In this document: piece after piece, positions 55,682 through 62,827 of the stretch
Layout: each line of letters begins with the position of its first letter
Numbering within the stretch: position 1 is the stretch's first letter
Source: Amycolatopsis australiensis
GTDB taxonomy: Bacteria > Actinomycetota > Actinomycetes > Mycobacteriales > Pseudonocardiaceae
Length of the DNA stretch: 64,000 nt
Reading direction: 5' to 3'
Assembly (NCBI RefSeq): GCF_900119165.1
Contig: NZ_FPJG01000006.1
Coordinates: forward strand, 8,160,001 to 8,224,000
Notes under the pieces: model-generated
What the model was told of the DNA's origin: nothing
Database searches by the model: none
Seen by the model: only the letters and a program-made list of their open reading frames with translations
Translations under genes and position numbers: made by a program

Positions 55682-57283
55682 CTAGTGGCAGGTGTAGGTC
55701 GGGCTGCTGTCGAGGACCTTGCCGTCGACGCCGATGAGCTGCGTCTGGAACGAGGTGTCGGTCATCGACAGCTTGAGGACGCCGTAGGTCTTCAGCAGCT
55801 TCGCGGTGGTCGGGTGCGCGGAGTGGAGGTCGTAGAGGCTCGCGCCGCCGCTGCCGCCGACGATCTCGACCGGGCCGGCCGCGTCCGCCTTGCCGTCGGC
55901 GTTCTGCGGGACGAACCGCTCGTAGTCGTGGTCGTGGCCGTTGAGGACCAGGTCGACCTTGTTGGCCACCATCAGGTTCCACAGCTCGATGCTGTCGGGG
56001 TTGTCACCGTGGTCGCCGGAGCTCCAGCGTGGGTGGTGGTAGTAGGCGGCGACGCAGCCCTTCTTGTTGTTGGCCAGGTCCTGCTTGAGCCACGCCAGCT
56101 GCTCGCTCGGGCCGAACTCGTGGGTGGCGAAGTCGTTGGAGTCGAGGGCGATGAAGTGCCAGTTGCCCATTTCCCAGCTGTAGTAGCGCTGGCCGTGCGG
56201 CTTCGCGATGGCGCCGAAGTAGTCGTCGTAGCCCTTGTACGGCGTGTCGTCGTAGGTTTCGTGGTTGCCGGGGATGGGGTGGGTGATGGCCTTGAACTTG
56301 CCCCAGGTCTTGTCGTAGTAGGACTTGAAGTCCGAGAGGTGGGCGTCGTCGTACTGGTTGTCGCCCATGGTGATCACGGCCGCCGGGTTCATGGTCTCGA
56401 CGAGCTTGGCGGTCTTGACGTGGGCGCAGCTGGAGCTGCTGGCGGTGCAGCGTTCGGCGATGTCGCCGGCCGCGGCGAGGACGAAGCCGGTGCCGTTGCC
56501 CGCCTGGGTCTTGACGGTGATCGGGGTGCTGGTGCCGGACAGGTTCCCGGCGGCGTCGCGGGCGCGCACGGCGTAGGTGTAGCTCGTGTCGGGCGTGAGG
56601 CCGGTGTCGGTGTAGGACGGGGTCGTGCTGGTGGCGACGGCGGTGCCGTTGCGGAGGATGTCGTAGCCGGCGACGCCGACGTTGTCGGTGGCGGCGTTCC
56701 AGGTCAGGGGCACGCTGGTGGCGGTGGCCGGGCCCGCGGTCAGGCCGGTCGGCGTGGTCGGGGCCTGGGTGTCGCCGGAGGAGTCGGTGCTGCCGAAGAC
56801 CTGCATCTCCCAGAAGGAGTAGCCGTAGCTGGTGGCGCGGGTGAGGCCGACGAAGCGCACGTACCGGCCGTGGGCGTTGAGGCCGGTCAGGTCGTCGGTC
56901 TTGCCGTCGCCGTTGTCGACGGTGGCGGCGGTGGTGAACTGCGTGCCGTCGTCGGACACTTCGATCCGGTACTTCTTGGCGTAGGCGGCTTCCCAGTTCA
57001 GCAGCACGCGGTGGATGGCGGCGGGCTGGCCGAGGTCGATCCGCAGCCACTGGGGGTCCGAGCCTTCGGCGCTGGCCCACCGGGTGGACGTGTTGCCGTC
57101 GACGGCCTTCGCCCCGGTGTAGGACGAGCTTTCGACGGTGGACGTGGCGACGGGTTTCCCCTGCGAGAGCAGGACATCGGCGGCCTGCGGGGTACTGGCC
57201 GCGGCGATCGCGGAGGGCAGCAGGGTGATCGCCGCGATCACGGGGGTGAGCCGGGTGAGTGTGCGTAAGCGGGTCGACGGCAC
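55682..57283 (-). CDS. Secreted metallophosphoesterase with F5/8 type C and FN3 domains
   Basis: A 533-residue exported phosphoesterase. Signal peptide residues 1-30; F5/8 type C (discoidin) domain about 36-165 (STRWASAEGSDPQWLRIDLG); FN3 domain about 170-258; calcineurin-like catalytic domain 265-530 with AAAGDIAE, MGDNQYDDA, GNHETYDD, YHHPRW and NGHDHDYER binding two metals. AAGGAG precedes the GTG. First gene of the phosphoesterase-MFS-TolB operon. Likely releases phosphate outside the cell. Confidence 0.92.
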   Translation of the reverse strand: MPSTRLRTLTRLTPVIAAITLLPSAIAAASTPQAADVLLSQGKPVATSTVESSSYTGAKAVDGNTSTRWASAEGSDPQWLRIDLGQPAAIHRVLLNWEAAYAKKYRIEVSDDGTQFTTAATVDNGDGKTDDLTGLNAHGRYVRFVGLTRATSYGYSFWEMQVFGSTDSSGDTQAPTTPTGLTAGPATATSVPLTWNAATDNVGVAGYDILRNGTAVATSTTPSYTDTGLTPDTSYTYAVRARDAAGNLSGTSTPITVKTQAGNGTGFVLAAAGDIAERCTASSSSCAHVKTAKLVETMNPAAVITMGDNQYDDAHLSDFKSYYDKTWGKFKAITHPIPGNHETYDDTPYKGYDDYFGAIAKPHGQRYYSWEMGNWHFIALDSNDFATHEFGPSEQLAWLKQDLANNKKGCVAAYYHHPRWSSGDHGDNPDSIELWNLMVANKVDLVLNGHDHDYERFVPQNADGKADAAGPVEIVGGSGGASLYDLHSAHPTTAKLLKTYGVLKLSMTDTSFQTQLIGVDGKVLDSSPTYTCH

Positions 57284-57333
57284 GTCGCGCTCCTTCTTGG
57301 CCTGGCGGAGGGCTGCTGGGCTGCGGCGTTTCT

Positions 57334-57389
57334 GTTAGGAAAGTTTCCTAACTAAAGAGACTGTATCGATGACCGGTTTCGGGTGACAA
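57334..57389 (-). promoter_or_regulatory. Phosphoesterase promoter with perfect 19-bp operator
   Basis: On the minus strand TTGTCA (57389-57384), an 18-nt spacer and TACAGT (57365-57360) form a good promoter. Directly downstream, GTTAGGAAAGTTTCCTAAC (57334-57352) is a perfect palindrome with 9-bp arms covering about +1 to +20. It resembles operators of ROK-family sugar repressors as I recall them (CsnR-like), which is unverified. Confidence 0.7.
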
Positions 57390-57456
57390 GACGTGTCCGG
57401 CCATTGAATCGGTCAAGAGGGTGAGCTTCGGCTGCTTTCCGCTGGTCAGCACCCGT

Positions 57457-57497
57457 CCCGATAATCGGGGCAGTGCCCCGCGAGGCGAGATCGCGGG
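57457..57497 (-). terminator. Overlapping hairpins downstream of the flavoprotein gene
   Basis: Three perfect stems crowd this spot: CCCGAT-A-ATCGGG (57457-57469), GGGGCA-G-TGCCCC (57467-57479) and CCCGCGA-n7-TCGCGGG (57477-57497). They lie about 170-210 nt after the flavoprotein stop on the minus strand. Together they make a plausible terminator or structured RNA. The flanking 57560-57670 is unusually AT-rich for this chromosome and holds no convincing gene. Confidence 0.4.
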
Positions 57498-57669
57498 CCC
57501 GCCTCCGCCGATCTTGTCGGTGGCGGCCGGTAGCATGGAGACCGGGGGCAGCGCCCATCGCTGCGCGCCGATTCCTCTTGCACTGCAACGGAATCACGTC
57601 CGTACAGTTCACTCTTTCCAGCGATGGTGTTCGCACACTTGTTCGGTTAGCTTCAGATGTATGACCCGC

Positions 57670-58737
57670 TCAGCTCTCCGAACGCAGCAGCTTCCGGATC
57701 TCGGTGACCGCCGCGCGCCCCGCCCGGTTGGCCCCGACCGTGCTCGCCGAAGGCCCGTAGCCCACCAAGTGCAGCCGCGGCTCGCGCACCACGCGCGTGC
57801 CGTCCATCCGGATGCCGCCACCCGGCTCGCGCACGTGCAGCGGCGCCAGGTGGTCGATCGCCGCGCGGAACCCGGTGGCCCAGAGGATCACGTCGGCGTC
57901 GAACCGCGAACCGTCGGCCCACTCGACCCCCGTGGGCACGATCCGGGAGAACATCGGCCGCCGGTCCAGGATCCCGGCGGCGCGCGCGGCGCGCACCTCG
58001 GGCGTCACGGCGAGGTCGGTCACGCTCACAACGCTCTCCGGCGGCAGCCCGGCGCGCACGCGTTCTTCAACCTTCGCGACGGCGCTGCGGCCCCAGTCCT
58101 CACTGAAGGGCTCGTCGCGCCACACGGGCGGGCGCCGGGTCACCCAGGCCGTGGCCCGCGCGAGAGGAGCGAACTCCATGAGTAGCTGAACGGCGGAAGC
58201 CCCACCCCCGACCACGACAACCCGCAGGTCCCGGAACTCGCCGGGCCCGGCGTAGTCGGCGGTGTGCAGCTGACGGCCGGCGAACGTCTCCTGTCCGGGA
58301 TAGCGCGGCCAGAAGGGCCGATCCCAGGTACCGGTCGCGCTGATGACGGCCCGAGCGGCCCATGACTCGGCCGGGCTCGCCACCACCAACCGCTCCCCCG
58401 CGCGCGTCACGGACTGGACGTCGACGGGTCGATGCACAGGGAGGTCATAGACGCGTTCAAAGCGCGCGAAGTATTCCGAGACGACCTCGGAGGCGGGCCG
58501 CGTGACGTCCGGGCTGCCGAAGGCCATGCCGGGAAGGTCGTGGATGCCGTGCACCTTGCCGAGGACGAGTGAAGGCCACCGGTACTGCCACGCACCCCCG
58601 GCCCGCTTGCCATGATCGAGCACCACGAACCCGGAGCCGTTGGCGAACCCGGCCCGGCGCAGGTGATAGGCCGCGGAGAGGCCGGCCTGCCCGGCACCGA
58701 TCACCACGACATCGGTCTCGTGATCCGCACGGCTCAT
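57670..58737 (-). CDS. Flavin-containing monooxygenase-like protein
   Basis: A 355-residue FAD/NAD(P) oxidoreductase: N-terminal FAD motif VVVIGAGQAGLSAAYHLRR, LDHGKRAGGAWQYRW (the G-G-x-W FMO signature) and a second dinucleotide motif VVVVGGGASAVQLL. The C-terminal LHLVGYGPSASTVGANRAG closes the FAD site. The ATG at 58737 is chosen; an in-frame GTG at 58827 would add 30 residues. Substrate unknown. Confidence 0.85.
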   Translation of the reverse strand: MSRADHETDVVVIGAGQAGLSAAYHLRRAGFANGSGFVVLDHGKRAGGAWQYRWPSLVLGKVHGIHDLPGMAFGSPDVTRPASEVVSEYFARFERVYDLPVHRPVDVQSVTRAGERLVVASPAESWAARAVISATGTWDRPFWPRYPGQETFAGRQLHTADYAGPGEFRDLRVVVVGGGASAVQLLMEFAPLARATAWVTRRPPVWRDEPFSEDWGRSAVAKVEERVRAGLPPESVVSVTDLAVTPEVRAARAAGILDRRPMFSRIVPTGVEWADGSRFDADVILWATGFRAAIDHLAPLHVREPGGGIRMDGTRVVREPRLHLVGYGPSASTVGANRAGRAAVTEIRKLLRSES

Positions 58738-59193
58738 GTAGGTGTCAACAGCACCGAAAGGCAGGTATTTCGCGCCCTGAATCACACGGCGCCCATCAGG
58801 CCCGCGCTTCCGGAACGTGCCCACCACCCGCTCAGCTCGCGACTACCCGACCACGCCCGCGAGACCGCGTTCCCGGCCGAACCAGCCTGCTCCGGCAGGC
58901 TCAAGCCCACAGCCGTCCACCCGGCTGCGCCCGAGTCAGGGCCCCGGCGCCACCAGACTCACGCTGCCACCCTCGGTTGCACCCAGCCCATTCCCAGGCC
59001 CCGAACCAGCACCCGCCACCCTCATACCGCCGCCCCCGTCGCACTCAGCCTGAGCCCGGCCCATATCCGAGGCCGCCCCCATCGGCTCCACCCCGCACCA
59101 GCGCCAGCCAGGCTCACACGGCACCCCGCTGCCCCCAGCCTCAGCCCACATCCCACGCCGCCCCGAACCAAAGGCCCCCAGCGCCGGCCAGGC
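58738..59193. repeat. C-rich intergenic region with degenerate copies of the GGDEF gene 3' end
   Basis: A gene-less, strongly C-rich stretch. It holds at least four degenerate copies (starting near 58888, 58945, 59007 and 59101) of the sequence spanning the last codons and stop of the downstream GGDEF gene (real copy from 59181). The common pattern is GC-CC-GGC-AGGCTCA, then CACCC, then CCCAGCCT. Spacing varies from about 57 to 94 bp. No ORF with plausible codon use was seen. Confidence 0.5.
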
Positions 59194-60471
59194 TCAGACC
59201 GCCACCCGGTTACGCCCAGCCTCCTTGGCACGGTAGAGCGCGGCGTCCGCCGAGCGGAGAACGTCGTCCAGGGTCGGGCCGGCATCCGGGTGGCGCGCGA
59301 CGCCGATCGATACCGACAGGCCGCTCACCCGGACCGTGCCGCTGCCCGTCGAAATCACCACGTTCAGCTCCCCCACCGCCGCGCGCACGCGTTCGGCGAT
59401 CCCCAGCACGTCCGCGCGCCCGATACCCGGCAGCAGCACCACGAACTCCTCACCACCGAACCGGCCGACCGTGTCGCCCTGGCGGACCGAGCCCGAAATC
59501 GCGACCGCGACCGCCGCGAGGACGTCGTCGCCGGTGAGGTGACCGTACGTGTCGTTGATGCGCTTGAAGTGGTCCAGATCGATCATCAGCACCGCGAAAC
59601 CACCACCCGCGGCGCCGCGCCGCTGCGCGCGGGCGTGCTCCCGAACCGCCGACTCGTGCCAGCCCGCGGTGTTGAGCAGCCCGGTCTTCTCGTCCGTGAC
59701 GGCGGCGACCTGGAGCTGCTGCTTCAACAGCAGGTACCGGTGCAACAGCAGCAACGGCGCGACGACGAACACCACCAGCACCGGCTGCTCGGCGAGCGCC
59801 AGCGCGGCGAGCCCGCCGAGACAGAGCGTCGCCAGCTCGAAAGCGTTGTCCTCCCACGTGCCGATCAGATCGGCCGCCGAGCGCTGGCTCGTGTACAGGT
59901 AAATCCCGGCCGCGACCAGGCCGATGTTGACCAGCTCGAACACGGCCGCGCCCAGGCAGAGCCCGAACAACCCACGCGGCGTCTGCAACGGCGTCCCGTG
60001 CAGCCCGGACACAGCGAGAACGGACGAAGCAGCGAAGCAGGAGAGCATCGCCCAAGCCGTGCTGGCGACGAAGCGGTGCGCGGGCCGCGTACGGACCTGA
60101 CGCCACACACGCATCCACAGGTGCGCGTAGAGCACGACAGCCAGCAGCGCCACCCAAGCGGGCGGCAGCAGGACGACACCGGCGAGGTACCAGACGGACG
60201 TGACGTTGATGTGGGTCTGCCCGCTCATCCACCGCCGCAACCGCTCGATCCGGCGCGACATCTCGGCCTGGGCCACACCGAGCCCGACCAGCACGCCGAA
60301 CCAGACCGGCCGCACCGGCCCACCGAACCCGGTGACCAGCGCGGTCACGGTCGCCCCGACGGCGACCAGCTCACAGCCGAGCGCGTAAGTGATCCACCGG
60401 GCCTTGGCCCCGCCCCACATCGCCCACCGAGCAGGCCACCCCACCCAGGCGGAAAGCGCTTCCCCGCGCAC
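59194..60471 (-). CDS. Membrane diguanylate cyclase (GGDEF)
   Basis: Synthesises c-di-GMP. The start is uncertain: GTG at 60471 gives 425 residues, but GTG 60444 and ATG 60420 are alternatives. About six transmembrane helices fill residues 25-245. The GGDEF domain occupies the last 165 residues, with DLDHFKRINDTYGH, the active-site GRFGGEEFVVL, and an RQGD inhibition site exactly five residues before GGEEF, so product inhibition is expected. A palindrome GGCTCT-CA-AGAGCC (60481-60494) lies just upstream. Confidence 0.87.
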   Translation of the reverse strand: MRGEALSAWVGWPARWAMWGGAKARWITYALGCELVAVGATVTALVTGFGGPVRPVWFGVLVGLGVAQAEMSRRIERLRRWMSGQTHINVTSVWYLAGVVLLPPAWVALLAVVLYAHLWMRVWRQVRTRPAHRFVASTAWAMLSCFAASSVLAVSGLHGTPLQTPRGLFGLCLGAAVFELVNIGLVAAGIYLYTSQRSAADLIGTWEDNAFELATLCLGGLAALALAEQPVLVVFVVAPLLLLHRYLLLKQQLQVAAVTDEKTGLLNTAGWHESAVREHARAQRRGAAGGGFAVLMIDLDHFKRINDTYGHLTGDDVLAAVAVAISGSVRQGDTVGRFGGEEFVVLLPGIGRADVLGIAERVRAAVGELNVVISTGSGTVRVSGLSVSIGVARHPDAGPTLDDVLRSADAALYRAKEAGRNRVAV

Positions 60472-61129
60472 GTCGGCCTGGGCTCTCAAGAGCCGAAGCC
60501 ACAGAAGTGACGGACCGGCATCGTGACGTACCCCTTGCGCGAAGTTCGGCCGACAGGTAGCCCAGCGTAGCCGTTCAGACGACGCCCGTCGCCAGTCCGG
60601 GCGAATTGCGGGCAACGCGCCTGCCCAAAGACCCGCGCAGGGTGGGTCTGCCCAGCTCAGAGCAGCACAATCAGCTCATCGCCGCCAAAACACCGACACG
60701 ACTCCGCGCAACTCAGCCGCCCAACGAACGAACAAATCCGCCAGCGCGCGTACGCGCGGCTCGGCCGCCAGCGCCCGCACAAGCCGACCGGCTCGCGCCC
60801 AGCACGCACGACCAGCCCTGAGCGACCCGACCGACTCACCGCAGCGAGCTAACCAGCCCGACAGCGCCACCGGTTCCCTGAGTAGCTCGCCCGCCCCAAC
60901 CTCCCAGCCACGAGCGATCCGACTCAACCTCCAGCGAACCGCCGAGCCCGACAGCCCACCGGTTCCCTGAGTAGCTCGCCCGCCCCAGCCTCCCAGCCAC
61001 GAGCGATCCGACTCAACCTCCAGCGAACCGCCGAGCCCGGCATCGCCACCCGCTACCTGCCTCGCGCGCCCAGCACTGGGCTACGGCGCCTTCTCACCCA
61101 GCGGACCAGCCAGCCCGACCGGCGCGCCG
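60472..61129. other. Gene-less 658-bp region upstream of the GGDEF gene
   Basis: No gene with convincing codon use. It contains the palindrome GGCTCT-CA-AGAGCC (60481-60494), the inverted repeat AGACCC-n9-GGGTCT (60629-60649), and a tandem duplication (separate entry). Small minus-strand frames here are broken by the repeat phase. Confidence 0.6.
60855..61033. repeat. Near-perfect 90-bp tandem duplication
   Basis: Two adjacent copies, 60855-60944 (90 bp) and 60945-61033 (89 bp), differ by one deleted G and one A/G change. A partial third copy starts at 61034, and an older, more degenerate copy is visible at about 60820-60854. Since one unit is 89 bp, the repeat does not preserve reading frame and is not coding. 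Confidence 0.9.
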
Positions 61130-61876
61130 CTACTTGCGCAGAGCGCGAACGATCGCCACCACCCCGGCCACCGCCGCGATCGCGACCAGCACCGGCGCCA
61201 GCCGCTTCAGCACCGACTGCCCGGCGTAATCGAGGAGGTCGATCGCTTCCGTCTCCGGGGCCGCCGGAACGCTGCGCAGCGGCGGGCGCTCCGCTGTCTC
61301 CTTCGGTGCCGTGTTGATCTCCGGGGTCGTCGGGGCCGGCTTGACCGCCGGTTCCGGCTTTGCCACCGGCTCTGCCGTGGCCGTCGGCTCCGGTGCCGGT
61401 TTCTCGGCCGCCGGTGCGGGGGCCGGTGTGGCCGCGGGCGCCAATTTGCCCGACAGGCAGCCCGCGAACGTGTCCAGGATCTTGCCGCCCACCTCGCTGA
61501 TCAGGCCGCGGCCGAACTGGGCCGGCTTGCCCGTGATCGCCAGGTCCGTCGCCACCGCGCCGTGGGTTCCGCCGTCGCTCTCCGTCAGCGTCAGCGTCAC
61601 CGTTGCCGCCGCCGTGCCCGCTCCGCGGGCGTCCTTGCCCGATGCCTTGATCGTGACCTTGTGCGCCGCTTCGTCCTTCTCCAGGAACTCGCCGTTGCCC
61701 TTGTACAGCAGGGAAATCGGGCCGAGCTTGACCTTCACCGTCCCGCTGAACTTGTCCCCTTCGACCTTCGTCAGCGTGGCGCCCGGCATGCACGGGGCGA
61801 CGCGCTCGGGGTCGACGACCGCCTGCCAGACCTCGCCGATCGGTGCCGGGACGGTGAATTCGTGGTCGAGCCGCAC
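61130..61876 (-). CDS. CoxG-like SRPBCC protein with C-terminal anchor
   Basis: A 248-residue protein: CoxG/SRPBCC domain (residues 1-145: FTVPAPIGEVWQAVVDPERVAPCMPGATL, ITGKPAQFGRGLISEVGGKILDTFAGCL), an Ala/Pro/Glu-rich linker (150-205) and a C-terminal membrane helix (about 225-245) with basic tail. CoxG of CO dehydrogenase clusters helps tether the enzyme or its assembly to the membrane. AAGGAGG precedes the GTG. Confidence 0.85.
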   Translation of the reverse strand: MRLDHEFTVPAPIGEVWQAVVDPERVAPCMPGATLTKVEGDKFSGTVKVKLGPISLLYKGNGEFLEKDEAAHKVTIKASGKDARGAGTAAATVTLTLTESDGGTHGAVATDLAITGKPAQFGRGLISEVGGKILDTFAGCLSGKLAPAATPAPAPAAEKPAPEPTATAEPVAKPEPAVKPAPTTPEINTAPKETAERPPLRSVPAAPETEAIDLLDYAGQSVLKRLAPVLVAIAAVAGVVAIVRALRK

Positions 61877-61931
61877 GGCCGACCTCCTTCCTCGAGACGA
61901 GCCTGCCGCACCCCACCCTAGCCGCACCCGG

Positions 61932-61967
61932 CGCTCGTGCCCCGGCGGCGAAGCCGGGGCACGAGCG
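61932..61967 (-). terminator. Strong hairpin terminator after coxM
   Basis: CGCTCGTGCCCCGGC (61932-61946) pairs perfectly over 15 bp with GCCGGGGCACGAGCG (61953-61967) around the loop GGCGAA. It lies 5 nt after the coxM-like stop on the minus strand. It has no U tract, as is common in actinomycetes. It separates or attenuates expression of the CoxG-like gene. Confidence 0.8.
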
Positions 61968-61972
61968 GTGTG

Positions 61973-62827
61973 TCAGGCTCCGGCCGCCGCCGCGATCGCG
62001 CGGCCCGTCAGCACCTTCGCCAGGTGACGGCGGTATTCGACGTCGGCGTTGCCGTCGACCGGCGGGTTCGTCCCTTCCGCCGCGTGGGACGCCGCCGCGC
62101 TGATCGACTCGGCCGACGCCTGCACCCCGACCAGGGCCGCTTCGACGCCCGTGGCGCGGACCGGCGTCGAGCCCATGTTGGTCAGCGCGACCCGCGCCTC
62201 CTCGATCACCCCGGCCTCGGTACGGACGGTGACCGCGACCGCGACCATCGACCACGCCTGGGCGACACGGTTGAACTTCTCGTAGTGCGCCCGCCACCCC
62301 GTGTGCTTGGGGACGCGGACCTCGACGAGCAGCTCGTCCGGCCCCAGCGCCGTGGTGAACAGGTCCTGGAAGAACTCCGCGGCCGGCACCGTCCGGCGCA
62401 CGGACGGCCCGGCCACCACCAGCGCAGCGTCCAGCGCCAGCACCGGCGCGAGGAGGTCCCCGGCCGGGTCGGCGTGCGAGATCGCGCCGCCGAGCGTGCC
62501 GCGGTGGCGGATCTGCGGGTCGGCGACCGTGTCCGTCGCTTCCTTGAGCAAGGCCGCGTGCGAAGCGACCAGCGGGTCGCGCTGGACCTCGTAGTGCGTG
62601 GTCATCGCGCCGATCACCAGCGCGTCGCCGTCCTCGCGCACGCCGCGCAGCTCCGGGATGCGCCCGAGGTCGACCAGCGTCGTCGGCGCGGCCAGCCGCA
62701 TCCGCAGCACCGGCAGCAGGCTCTGCCCGCCGGCCAGCACCTTGGCGTCCTCGCCCGCCGACGCCAGCGCCTGCACCGCTTCGTCCACTGTGGACGGGCG
62801 GACGTAGTCGAAGGAAGCCGGGATCAC
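61973..62827 (-). CDS. Molybdenum hydroxylase FAD subunit (CoxM-like)
   Basis: A 284-residue FAD-binding subunit: SFDYVRPSTVDEAVQAL, KVLAGGQSLLPVLRMRLA (FAD site) and TLGGAISHADPAGDLLAPVLAL. It overlaps the catalytic subunit gene (GTGA) and is followed by a strong hairpin. Similar to CoxM of aerobic CO dehydrogenase; the true substrate is not decided. A 13-bp motif lies at 62783. Confidence 0.9.
   Translation of the reverse strand: MIPASFDYVRPSTVDEAVQALASAGEDAKVLAGGQSLLPVLRMRLAAPTTLVDLGRIPELRGVREDGDALVIGAMTTHYEVQRDPLVASHAALLKEATDTVADPQIRHRGTLGGAISHADPAGDLLAPVLALDAALVVAGPSVRRTVPAAEFFQDLFTTALGPDELLVEVRVPKHTGWRAHYEKFNRVAQAWSMVAVAVTVRTEAGVIEEARVALTNMGSTPVRATGVEAALVGVQASAESISAAASHAAEGTNPPVDGNADVEYRRHLAKVLTGRAIAAAAGA

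Noticed and set aside
57348..57636. 62-aa and 94-aa minus-strand ORFs in the AT-rich island
   Set aside because: No family similarity or ribosome site; they overlap the mapped promoter elements and hairpins.
58612..60510. 632-aa plus-strand ORF across the flavoprotein, repeats and GGDEF genes
   Set aside because: Pro/Arg/His-rich, no domains, and it crosses two well-supported minus-strand genes and a repeat region.
60676..60927. 83-aa minus-strand ORF in the tandem-repeat region
   Set aside because: It enters a repeat whose second unit is 89 bp, which breaks frame; no start signal or known motif.
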